From Tipula vernalis (lineage: Eukaryota > Arthropoda > Insecta > Diptera > Tipulidae): a DNA stretch of 64,000 nucleotides. Location: assembly GCA_958295665.1 (NCBI GenBank), contig OY282560.1, positions 194,737,011-194,801,010 of the forward strand. Reading direction: 5' to 3'. Shown in pieces: positions 20,153 to 29,579 of this stretch (positions are counted from its first letter, which is position 1; each line of letters begins with the position of its first letter). The notes under the pieces were generated by a model. It saw only the letters and a list, made by a program, of their open reading frames with translations, did no database searches and was not told the DNA's origin. A program made the position numbers and the translations under genes.

Positions 20153-23100
20153 ATGGCTGGTACTATTAGGGTACTACAAGCGAATCTGCATCACGCAAAA
20201 GGAGCTTCGGATACCTTTTGCAACAGGTTCGCGAAACAACACTTAACCCTTGGCCTTATCCAGGAACCTTGGGTTAATGGAGGAAAAATCAGAGGCCTCC
20301 ACCTCAAGTCATGTAAGTTGATTTACGATCGAAGGGAGGAAGTTCCCCGAGCAGCAATATTTGTTTCATCTAATATTAACGTTCTTCCAATTCCAGAGTT
20401 CACCACTAAGGATTTGGTTGCAGTAATCCTGGAGGTTCCGACTAGCAGGGGAATGCAGGAGACAATATGTGCCTCTGCGTACTTCCCTGGTGAGTCGGTT
20501 AGTGCTCCACCTGTAGTTGTACAGGATCTGGTGGATTACTGCAACCTAAAAAACAAGCATTTCATCATAGGCTGCGATGCTAATGCACACCATATCATTT
20601 GGGGCAGCAGTGATACAAATGGCAGAGGTGAGTCCCTTTTAAATTATCTTATGAGTAGTCACATAGACATTTTAAATAAAGGTTCGAACCCCACTTTCAT
20701 AAACTCGACTCGGCGAGAGGTGTTGGACCTCACTTTGTCAAGTCAGTTTATTTCCAACTCTGTTGCAAACTGGCATGTTTCAAGCGAAGCTTCTCTGTCG
20801 GACCACATGCACATCAGGTTCGATATACCGGGAGTGATCATACAGGCAACAGAGCGTCATATCCCTTGTTTTACAAATTGGAAAACATATAGGGATATTT
20901 TATTTATCAAAGCAGACATGCTGCCAACATCTTTGAGTTCAATTAGTGACCTAGAAACCGCAGCTGGTCTGCTTAATGACGTGCTCCTATCTTCCTACGA
21001 AAGCAGCTGTTTGGTGCGTAACGTTGTGGTTAATCGCAAAGTTCCATGGTGGAACGAACAGCTGGCTAAACTTCGTAAGAAGGTTAGGAAATTATTTAAT
21101 AGGGCAAAGCATTCCAATGAGTGGAATGAATATAGGCAAGCCCTAACCAGTTACAACACAGAACTAAGGCGTTCCAAACGCCTCACGTGGAGGAAAAACT
21201 GTGGAAATATCGAGGATATACCTACAGCTGCTCGACTCCATAAAGTTCTAGCTAAAGATCAGTCCAACGGGATTGGGCTTCTTCTGAAATCCGATGGTAG
21301 TTATACATCAGGTCGCAAAGAGTCGCTCGAAACCCTGCTTCAAGTGCACTTTCCGGGCTGCACTGTTTGCGACACAAATACAATCACTAACTCCATATCT
21401 GGTACACACATGGGTGTAAATATGGGTTGGGTTAATAGTTTATCCGGTAAGCTTTTTACTCCGGATAAAGTCAAATGGGCCATTAACTCTTTTCAGCCTT
21501 TCAAGGCTCCAGGAGGGGATGGAATCTTCCCAGCCCTCCTTCAAAGGGGCCTGGACTTGATTACCCCTGCTCTGGTGGCCTTGTTTAGAACTAGCTTCAA
21601 TTGGGGTCACATACCACAGGCTTGGAGTCAAGTAAACGTGGTTTTTATCCCAAAGCCTGGCAATCGGCCATGTGAACTTCCTAAGTCCTTTCGACCTATC
21701 AGTCTTACATCGTTTATTCTTAAAACCATGGAACGACTTATAGATCTTCATATCAGAGACTGGTTAACGGCAACCAGACCTCTAAATCCAAATCAATTCG
21801 CCTATAGGAAAGGCAAATCCACAGAGGGTGCGCTGCATCTACTTGTCACCAAGATTGAAGCAGCCTATCGCTCGAAAGAAATTGCTCTGTGTGCATTTCT
21901 GGATATTGAGGGAGCTTTTGACAATACTGGATACGACTCAATTGCTAGGGCAATCAAGCGTAGAGGTATTGACGATCCGACTAACCACTGGATTAGTTCC
22001 ATGTTGGTTAGTAGGAAGATTACATCTAAATTAGGTAATGAGTCAGTCACGATTACGGCAGCAAGAGGGTGTCCGCAGGGCGGTGTCCTGTCCCCTTTGC
22101 TGTGGTCACTCGTGATCGACGAGTTGCTTGATAATTTACATCTACTTGGGTACGATGCCATTGGTTATGCGGACGATTTGGTTATCATAGTCTCTGGAGG
22201 GCATGAACGTACGATGTCCGCCAGCATGCAACAGGCTTTGCTTGTTATTTCGAATTGGTGCACTGGGGAGGGCCTTTCGATTAACCCTAGCAAAACAGTC
22301 CTGGTGCCCTTCACCAAAAGACGTAATTTGAACCTTGGTTCAATTAGTCTTAATAATATAAATATCGGATACTCCAATGAAGTCAAATATCTGGGTGTTG
22401 TCCTAGATAAGAAACTAACTTGGAACTCTCATATTACTTCAACTACCGAACGCGCGGCCAGGGCCATGTGGGCCTGCCGGCGTATGTTCGGCAGGACCTG
22501 GGGCCTGAACTCAAAAATGATTTACTGGATGTACATCATGATAGTGAGGCCAATTGTAACATATGGGGCAATAGTTTGGTGGCCTAAGGTACAGCAAAAA
22601 GTTATTATGAACAAGCTGACCTCATTACAGAGACTAGCATGTCTCGGAATTACAGGTGCTATGCGCACCTGCCCTACGGCGGCAATGGAAGCTCTCATCG
22701 GGCTCACTCCACTTCATATCCACGTCAAAAAATCAGCTGCTACCTGTGCAGCTAGATTGAAGCTCGCGAATCAATACAGTCATGATGACCATATGGGTCA
22801 CCTGGACATTTTGAATGAACTTCCAGACCTGAATATGTTCTTTAGTGTCCCGGACGTTATGCCGAAAGAACTCTGCTTTGGCAGGAATTTCGTGGTAACA
22901 ATCCCCGATAGAACAGACTGGGATACTGGGTTATCGCAGATGGAACCTAACAGCCTAGTCTGGTACACTGATGGATCAAAAATGGATAGTGGTGTCGGCA
23001 TTGGTGTCTTTGGACCCAATCACAAAATATCGAAATCACTGGGTACTTACCCCAGTGTTTTTCTAGCCGAAATTCACGCCATCGAAATCTGCGCCTCTAT

Positions 23101-23779
23101 TATTATGACCAAAGGTCTTAAAGGCGCATCCATCCACATTTTGTCTGACAGCCAAGCAGCACTGAAAGCATTGGCTTCTAACTGCTTGGTTTCCAAGTCG
23201 GTTCAAAGTTGTTATAAACTGCTACAATCTCTCTCTTGTCAAAACAAAGTAAGGTTGTGGTGGGTGCCTGGTCACATGGGCATCACTGGAAATGAGATAG
23301 CCGACGAACTTGCACGGGCAGGCTCGTCGACTACACTCATTGGCCCTGAGCCTTTTTGTGGTATCCCGTGGGCTTCTGCAACCTACACAATCAGTAAATG
23401 GGAAAAAATACAGTGCTTGACTTATTGGAACTGTATTCCCGGCCTTAGACAAGCCAAATCTTTGATCAGACCATTTCACCACAAAAATTTGGCGATCAAT
23501 TTCAGCAAAGGAAATATTAGGAAACTTGTGAGTTTTCTCTCAGGTCACTGTAACCTGAGATATCATTTGAACAAAATGAACCTGTCCACAGAGACGGAGT
23601 GCCGACTCTGTTTGGAAGAGACAGAAACCGCAGAACACATACTATGTGAGTGTGTTGCTCTGTGCACACGGAGGTGGATTCATTTTGAAGAGAGGTATCT
23701 GACCCCGGAGAAATGTAAATTGGCCTCTATAAACAGCATTCTCGCCTTTATTAGAGAGGTTAAGAAGCTCCTGGAGTAA
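20153..23779 (+). CDS. LOA-type ORF2: endonuclease-RT-RNase H polyprotein
   Basis: This ORF has 1208 codons with no interruption. It carries out target-primed reverse transcription. Residues 1-225 form an APE-type endonuclease with QEPW (E38), GCDANAH (D142) and SDH (D217, H218). RT follows (about 440-780): FRPISLTSF, FAYRKGKSTEGAL, FLDIEGAFDN, GCPQGGVLSPLLW and YADD at 672-675. RNase H follows (about 935-1065): YTDGSK (D940), AEIHAIE (E973), LSDSQAAL (D999), then a GNEIADELAR block with a further acidic residue. A C-terminal CRLCLEE...H...C zinc motif starts near 1150. All catalytic residues I can place are present. Length and order match LOA/Bilbo-like ORF2. Confidence 0.95.
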   Translation: MAGTIRVLQANLHHAKGASDTFCNRFAKQHLTLGLIQEPWVNGGKIRGLHLKSCKLIYDRREEVPRAAIFVSSNINVLPIPEFTTKDLVAVILEVPTSRGMQETICASAYFPGESVSAPPVVVQDLVDYCNLKNKHFIIGCDANAHHIIWGSSDTNGRGESLLNYLMSSHIDILNKGSNPTFINSTRREVLDLTLSSQFISNSVANWHVSSEASLSDHMHIRFDIPGVIIQATERHIPCFTNWKTYRDILFIKADMLPTSLSSISDLETAAGLLNDVLLSSYESSCLVRNVVVNRKVPWWNEQLAKLRKKVRKLFNRAKHSNEWNEYRQALTSYNTELRRSKRLTWRKNCGNIEDIPTAARLHKVLAKDQSNGIGLLLKSDGSYTSGRKESLETLLQVHFPGCTVCDTNTITNSISGTHMGVNMGWVNSLSGKLFTPDKVKWAINSFQPFKAPGGDGIFPALLQRGLDLITPALVALFRTSFNWGHIPQAWSQVNVVFIPKPGNRPCELPKSFRPISLTSFILKTMERLIDLHIRDWLTATRPLNPNQFAYRKGKSTEGALHLLVTKIEAAYRSKEIALCAFLDIEGAFDNTGYDSIARAIKRRGIDDPTNHWISSMLVSRKITSKLGNESVTITAARGCPQGGVLSPLLWSLVIDELLDNLHLLGYDAIGYADDLVIIVSGGHERTMSASMQQALLVISNWCTGEGLSINPSKTVLVPFTKRRNLNLGSISLNNINIGYSNEVKYLGVVLDKKLTWNSHITSTTERAARAMWACRRMFGRTWGLNSKMIYWMYIMIVRPIVTYGAIVWWPKVQQKVIMNKLTSLQRLACLGITGAMRTCPTAAMEALIGLTPLHIHVKKSAATCAARLKLANQYSHDDHMGHLDILNELPDLNMFFSVPDVMPKELCFGRNFVVTIPDRTDWDTGLSQMEPNSLVWYTDGSKMDSGVGIGVFGPNHKISKSLGTYPSVFLAEIHAIEICASIIMTKGLKGASIHILSDSQAALKALASNCLVSKSVQSCYKLLQSLSCQNKVRLWWVPGHMGITGNEIADELARAGSSTTLIGPEPFCGIPWASATYTISKWEKIQCLTYWNCIPGLRQAKSLIRPFHHKNLAINFSKGNIRKLVSFLSGHCNLRYHLNKMNLSTETECRLCLEETETAEHILCECVALCTRRWIHFEERYLTPEKCKLASINSILAFIREVKKLLE

Positions 23780-23841
23780 CAGTACCCAATAGCACAAAAG
23801 ATCTTTTAGGTCGTAGTGCTAGCCGCTTTTGGGCAGGGACG

Positions 23842-23873
<32 letters not shown>
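23842..23873 (+). other. Poly-A tail of young LINE
   Basis: 32 consecutive A residues after GGGCAGGGACG, directly followed by the second target-duplication copy. The long uninterrupted tail supports a recent insertion. Confidence 0.95.
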
Positions 23874-23874
<1 letters not shown>

Positions 23875-23882
23875 GGTCGCGG

Positions 23883-25060
23883 ATTAAATTTTCTCTAGGA
23901 AATATAAACTTCCTGAAATCGACCCTCACACGGTTAATGGGTTCAGCTTGACTTTTACAGATGCAGCGAAGGTTCCGTGTCTCGTTATGGATAGCAAATT
24001 GAACTGGAAACCTAATATTCAGGAAAGATTAAAGAGAGCTACGGTAGTGCCGTACTCTTGCAAAAATGCCATTGGGAAAGGATCGGAGCTGGAGCCCCCC
24101 AACATTCATTGTCTTTATACCGCAGTTGTCAGACCCACACTCTTCTAAGGAGTAACAGTCTGGTGTTGACAAAAGTTCAGAGAACAATCTCTCTGTGGAT
24201 CAGCGGTGCATTGAGGAACACATCCACTCAGGTGCTGGATATTCTGCTATTTTGGACTCCTCAAGATATCTTGGGGAAATAGTTGGCAGCTTGTACCGCC
24301 ATACGACTGCAACAGTACAGTACACTTATCTATTTTGTGTAAGAAACAAATTCTTACGACCACCCCGACTATACTGTCCCGTCACTATCTTGTGACATAA
24401 AGTTTCGGACTAGGATCCCATCCAGGGAGCACCGGATAATGGGTGCAGTTTTGGAACCAGGAGCTATAAAATTCTTCACTAATGGTTCAAAACGGGACGG
24501 GAAAGTCGGGACTAGGCTGTTCTGCGAGGAACTTCTGTTAAATCTCTCCTTCCTTCTCCCCGACTATTGTAATATTTTTCAAGCTTACGTAACTGACATA
24601 AAGGAAGTCGTAGACTGGTTGAGATCTAATGCAATATCGGCTTGTGATATTCGCATATATACGGACAGTCAGGCTGCCGTTAAAGCGCTTTAATCACACT
24701 TCCTCATGTCGAAAGTAGTCCAGATTTGTCTCTCATTTCTTATCGAGATGACAGATCAGTTCAACAACATCCACATTGTATGGGTGCCAGGACATTTCAT
24801 AAGTACAGGGGATATAAAAGCCGAGAACTGGCTCAAAATGGTACAACGAATCATTTTTCAGAAAGCAGAAAGGATATTGAAATGCCTCTTGCGGCATGCA
24901 AACTGCTGATACAGGGAGAAGCTAGCAGGCTGACAAATGACAGATGGTCAAGTATCACCTAACGCGTACTAACTCGGTAGATCAGTGTGGTTGTTGGAGT
25001 GATTACGGGACACTGTCTCATTGGCAGGCAAGCGAGTAGTCTTGGTTTCTTCTAACATAA
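23883..25060 (+). pseudogene. Old LOA-like LINE, RT end and RNase H
   Basis: This continues the element cut at 18422. The RT thumb region reads LVMDSKLNWKPNIQERLKRA near 23985-24045 and LYTAVVRPTLF near 24115. RNase H pieces follow: FFTNGSKRDGKVGTRLF (24470), IYTDSQAAVKAL (24655), and VWVPGHFISTGDIKAENWL (24775). The last recognisable part is a TGHCLIGRQASSLGFF segment at about 25005-25050, which in this family precedes the C-terminal zinc motif. That zinc motif resumes at about 27855, after an LTR element. Several stops and shifts are present. Confidence 0.75.
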
Positions 25061-25129
25061 CTTGTGGCAGTCAATAAATCTAATATTTTATACATTGGTA
25101 TTTCCTCCCGCCTAAATTCTGAAAAGCAT

Positions 25130-26375
25130 AGAATAACGCAGATTGAGATTGACCATATGATGCAACTTATGGTATGTAGGCCGAGTTAATCCAGTGTCGC
25201 CTCTCCATTACACTTAGTGCCTAAACGCAATAGTGGTTGGCGGCACTGCGGAGATTACAGAAGATTAAACGCGGTAACGATATTGGATAGGTATCCTCTT
25301 CCGCATACTCACAACTTTTCCATGTACCTTCAAGGGTGCAAGATGTTCTCAAAGATAAACCTAGTTCGCGTTTACCATCAAATACCTGTCGCTGCTGAAG
25401 ATATATATAAGACTGATATTACAGTTCCTTTCGGTTTTTTTGAGTTTATGAGAATGCCTTACGTTCTGAGAAACGCAGCACAGACTTTTCAGCGGTTCAT
25501 GAACGAAGTCACGAAAGGGCTAGATTTTGTCTTTGTGGCAAGTAAGAACGAGGCAGATCATTTGGAACATCTTAAACAATTTTTTAAACGCCAAACAGAT
25601 TACGGTTTAACGATAAAATCATCAAAATGCGAATTCGGAGTACCAAAGATGGCATAAGATCATCTAAGAATCGAATCACGGTTATCCAAAACTTTCCCGA
25701 ACCAACGTCTATTAGGCAAATTCAGAGATTCGTCGGCATGGTAAATTATTACCATCGTTTCATTCCTAACTTGGCCGAACATTTAGCTCAAATACACGAA
25801 CAACTTCGCTCTTTTAATAAAGTTAGTAAAAAATCACAAATCAAGTTAACGTCTAAGTGCAAGGCAGCTTTTGTAAGAATAAAAGTTGCCCTTGCTCAGG
25901 CCGTACTCCTCGCGCATCCTCACGAGAATTCTCCGATTAGAGTTAGGACTGACGCGTCGGGTATAGGAGTAGGTGGTGTATTGGAGCAGCTTATTAATAG
26001 ACTTTGCCATCCTATCGGATTCTATTTCAGAAAACTAACCATTCCGGAGAAGAAGTATTCTACTTTTGACTGAAAACTTTTCGCAATTTACAGTGGCATT
26101 AAATATTTCCGATAATTCGTCGAAGGCAGAATCTTTTACATTCTAACCGACCACAAACCATTAACAAATGCGATCTTGTCGAAATCAGAACTTAGTCCCC
26201 GTCAGAGCCGTCAGCTCGATTACATTACGCAGTTCTGCACTGATATCCGTTACATGAAGGGTGATAGCAATGTTGTAGCAGATGCTTTGTCTCACTCTGA
26301 TAAACATCAGGCCTCCGCTATAGCTCATACAGCACTTGATATGAAAAAAACTTGTTTCTTTGTAAGAGTCGGATG
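25130..26375 (+). pseudogene. Ty3-type RT and RNase H, catalytic box lost
   Basis: RT motifs occur in order: [52 protein letters not shown]. The stretch that should hold the Y/F-x-D-D catalytic box reads DFVFVASKNEADHLEHL, so the two aspartates are deleted. A shift at about 25630-25660 leads into the connection domain (FVGMVNYYHRFIPNLAEHL) and RNase H (VRTDASGIGVGGVLEQ, KKYSTFD then a stop, LTDHKPL, SNVVADALS). It cannot encode an active polymerase. Confidence 0.8.
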
Positions 26376-27370
26376 ACGAGCTCAAACTCTTATCCAGTCG
26401 ACATCAAATATCATTAGTTCAAAGCGAAAGCTGGAACATATACGAGATCCTAGTTCCGGCCTATTGGTTTGGTGTGAAACTTCTTTGGGAAAGCTACATG
26501 GTCTTTCCCATCTGGAAACTCGAGCAACGCGTTAGATTATAACGTCAAAATACCTCTGGCCAAGTATGACCATTGACATTGGATATTGGTCCAAGTCTTG
26601 TGTTGCTTGTCAGAGATCGAAATTTGGTCGTCATACACGTTCGGAATATGGTCACTTTGCGATTCCTTCTGGCACCATTACCACCATCCGACGGTTACAA
26701 CTATATTCTGACGAAAGTTGACCGATTCACGCGTTGGTCATAAGCCATTTTTTTAGCTGACATGAGGACGACTACCCTAGTACGTGCATTCGTAAGCCAG
26801 TATGTCTCAAGATTAGGAGTCCCACTTGAGATTACGACTGATCAAGGCAGTCAGTTCGAGAGCAATTTGTTTCAGGAACTATCTAAACTTTTAGGTTCTT
26901 ACAGAATACGGACGATGACGTATCATCCACAGGCCAATGGTATGGTGGAACGATTCCAACGCCATTTAAAAGCCTCATTATATGCTCGATCGAACACACT
27001 AAATTGGAGTGACGAACTCCCATTCATCCTCCTTGGCATTAGAACATCGAAAACTAATCTCGGGTGCACTCCAGCCGACCTTGTCTACGGACAAACACTC
27101 AAGGTCCCTGGAGAACTTTTACTGCACTCTGAAAATATGACATCGACAGACTTTTCTTCACTGGTCGGTAGACTACAGCAGTCGATGCGTAACATCGTAT
27201 CCAAGGATACCCGGAGCAGCCTTCAAAACAACATTTTTATTCCCAAATACTTGACGGACTGCGCCCAAGTTTTTGTTCGTGTGGATAAAGTCAAGACTGG
27301 CTTGACACCACCATATGAAGGCCTTATCGAGTGATCAAAAAGCTCCGGAGATACTTTATTATCGAGCAGA
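26376..27370 (+). pseudogene. Ty3-type integrase remnant (CsRn1-like)
   Basis: The N-terminal HHCC part is scrambled by stops (26390-26650). From about 26680 the catalytic core reads PPSDGYNYILTKVDRFTRWS, then, in the 26762-27334 frame, VSRLGVPLEITTDQGSQFES (second catalytic Asp) and MVERFQRHLKAS (catalytic Glu). The C-terminal part QVFVRVDKVKTGLTPPYEG matches the tail of the CsRn1-clade integrases elsewhere in this window. The first catalytic Asp is not visible. Confidence 0.75.
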
Positions 27371-27852
27371 AAGGAAAATCTTCGTCGATCTAATATTTTA
27401 TACATTTGTATTTCCTCCTGCAGTTTCTTACTTTCTATTAAAAATTCATTTTCAATTCCCACTCATTGCAATACTCAAAGATTCCGTAATAAAATGGTTT
27501 GCAATCGATATCCACGGCTAATACAAATCACGTCTCTGCACTTGATGCGCCTAATATAAGTTATCTTTATTTTATTAATGAATATATTTTCGGTACTAAA
27601 GATGCGGTAGTGGTGGTGTATTTGTATTTTGTCAAAATTTTGTACTTGTAATACCATTTATTATTATTAATCCGAACGTTGTCAAGAGATAATCAAGATA
27701 TATATATTTTGGGGTCAGAAAATTATATTTGTTTTAATAAACTCAATAAAATTATTTAAAAACCAAAGTATTTAGTTTTTGTTTTAGTTAACCAACTGGA
27801 GTGTTTTGTAAATTGAAAATTGTACCATAGTTCATCAAACGACGATACAATA

Positions 27853-28138
27853 GACTACTGTCGTAATTGCGAGGACGAATAAGAGGAAGAGACAGTACTT
27901 AATCCTCTTTGCACCTGCCTTCGTCTGGCACAAAACAGTCTAAAAATCCTACGGGGCACTCTTCTGCAAGGATCTGACGGACCTCTGTAGGATGGACATC
28001 AGGAGTATCCAGCGCTTTGTTAATAACTCAAAATGGTTTCAATAAGTTGGAGGACAAAAATTATTCGCAGTATGACTACGGAGCACTTTTATATCTATGC
28101 CTGGTTCTAGTGGACCGCCAACTAAACCTAACCTAACC
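27853..28138 (+). pseudogene. Old LOA-like LINE, 3' end with AACCT tail
   Basis: YCRNCEDE, a stop, then EEETVLNPLCTCLRLAQ correspond to the C-terminal zinc motif of LOA-type ORF2 and complete the element interrupted at 25060. The 3' UTR ends in AACCTAACCTAACCT (about 28122-28138), a short tandem tail instead of poly-A. Confidence 0.65.
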
Positions 28139-28262
28139 TGCATTAAAGATTTATAAGTGCTTGAAAGGGCATTTGGAGTAATTCTTTGTCAATCACTAAA
28201 TCACTTTAGTAAATTTTTTTCTAAAGTATTATTATTTAAAGTACATAGAATATAATAGAATT

Positions 28263-29227
28263 TGTATATTCCATCTCGCTAGATGGCAAATGAAACTACG
28301 TTACGCAAAGAGATATCTTATGCGTAAACCAAATGTGTATGTGGTGGTGAACGAATTTCAATTTATATAACAAAAACTGTTTTATATAATTGAAATGTGC
28401 TAGCCGCTACTGGACTCCCCCGCAAGTGAGTTCCCCTCCCTAAGGATGTTCAGTGTTAGGCTGAAAACGAACAGATTTATGTTAACGATAAACTGATTTC
28501 GCATCAGTGGAACATAGTATGTCGTAAGCCGGTTTGAGCCGGTCAATTGGAATGGTTTGATTTTTTCCATTAATTGATACGGTGAACTGTTTCCGAAGGC
28601 GTCGAATAACTTTAAACTGGCCTTCATAGGGAGTAGATAAACCAGTGCGAACCTTGTCTGTCCTGACGAACACGAAATCACAGTTGCCAAGTGTCTTTGG
28701 AACACTTGTCTTGTTTGGCTTGCTGAGTTGATTTCGGGATAAGGTTTTGCATTATGTCACGGAGTTGATCGGTAACTGTGTCGCTGGTTGATAAAGGTAA
28801 AAGAGGATTTTCGACGAAGAACTCACCTGGTAGCTTGATGGTTTGTCCATAAACCATTTTAGCTGGTGAGCACCTCAAATCTTGTTTTACTGTTGCTTGG
28901 ATTCCCAGTAATACAATGGGTATTTCCGAACTCCAATTGATCGTGTTTCCTCTGGCCATTAGCGCAGCTTTGAGTTGCCGATGGAAGCGTTCGACCATGC
29001 CGTTGGCTTGAAGATGATAATTTTAACGAGGTGGGGGCGAATATCACAAAATATAATTTAGTATTCGATTATATTTTGTGTACATGCCATCTCGCTAGAT
29101 GGCAAATGAAAATACGTTACGCAAAGAGATATCTTATGCGTAAACCAAATATGTATGTGGTGGTGAACGAATTTCAATTTGTATAACGAAAACTGTTTTA
29201 TATAATTGAAATGCGCGAGCCGCTACA
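28263..29227 (-). mobile_element. Miniature CsRn1-related LTR element (965 bp)
   Basis: Two 149 bp LTRs (28263-28411 and 29079-29227) begin TGTA and end GCCGCTAC(A/T) on the plus strand, with about ten differences. Flanks AATT and AACT may be a 4-base target duplication with one change. The internal 667 bases, on the minus strand, contain a purine-rich tract next to the left LTR (complement of GGACTCCCCCGC) and the integrase C-terminal third (28482-28998: MVERFHRQLKAALMARGNT, CSPAKMVYGQTIKLPGEFF, FVRTDKVRTGLSTPYEG), broken by a frameshift near 28690. Gag, protease, RT and most of integrase are gone, and no primer-binding site was seen at the 5' LTR. Confidence 0.75.
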
Positions 29228-29579
29228 AACTTTATAAATATTTTAATAGACAATTTAATTTAATTTATTTTTATTTAGTTTAATTTATTTATTTAATTAA
29301 TATAATTTTATTGATCACCACCATTTATTATTGTAATTATTATTATTACCGTGCGATGTGGGTGGCATGTAACCGTTTGAAGGTCGAGAGCAAAACTGAA
29401 GTTAACATTTAATTTAATTTTGTTTGTGTTACTTCTTGTTGAAGAGAATAGTAGTTTGATGGTTGTATTCTTTCACAAGCAAAACTCGAGTGCGTTCTAT
29501 TGGTGATTTTGTGAACTCAGACGTCAAGGTATGTAGTTGATACATTGTGGCGGGAGGGATGCATGAATGAGCCGCTACA
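29228..29579 (-). repeat. Old solo LTR, related family
   Basis: Shares landmarks with 3291-3650 and with 42440-42587/48699-48826: CACCACCATT, TACCGTGCGATGTGGGTGGC, GAGAGCAAAAC, GAAGAGAATAGTAGTTT, and the terminal GCCGCTACA. The miniature element lies immediately left of it. Confidence 0.55.

Larger units (their letters stand above)
18423..23873 (+). mobile_element. Full-length LOA-type non-LTR retrotransposon
   Basis: This 5451 bp element is bounded by a 9-11 base target duplication and ends in 32 A residues (23842-23873). It has a 328-base leader starting GGGAGTAG, ORF1 (DUF4780-like), a 25-base gap, ORF2 (endonuclease, RT, RNase H, C-terminal zinc motif) and a short 3' UTR. Both ORFs are uninterrupted, so it is the best candidate for a potentially mobile element in the window. 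It sits inside the RT of an older LOA-like element. RNase H in ORF2 together with a DUF4780-like ORF1 favours the LOA clade over I or R1; a phylogeny has not been made. Confidence 0.9.
25061..27852 (+). mobile_element. Ty3/CsRn1-like remnant inserted in the old LINE
   Basis: This insertion splits the LINE ORF2 between LGFF and YCRNC. A block TCTAATATTTTATACATT followed by GTATTTCCTCC occurs near both ends (about 25078-25110 and 27388-27418). I read these as remnants of the two LTRs; the left starts TGTGGCAG. The internal part carries RT, RNase H and integrase on the plus strand, while gag and protease are missing. Pol is broken by several stops and frameshifts. Confidence 0.6.

Noticed and set aside
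21440..21751. Antisense frames within LOA ORF1/ORF2
   Set aside because: Minus-strand open frames across 18879-23482 are shadows of the strongly coding plus strand and carry no motifs.
28118..28138. Interstitial telomere
   Set aside because: Only about three AACCT units and directly at a LINE 3' end; a LINE tail is simpler.
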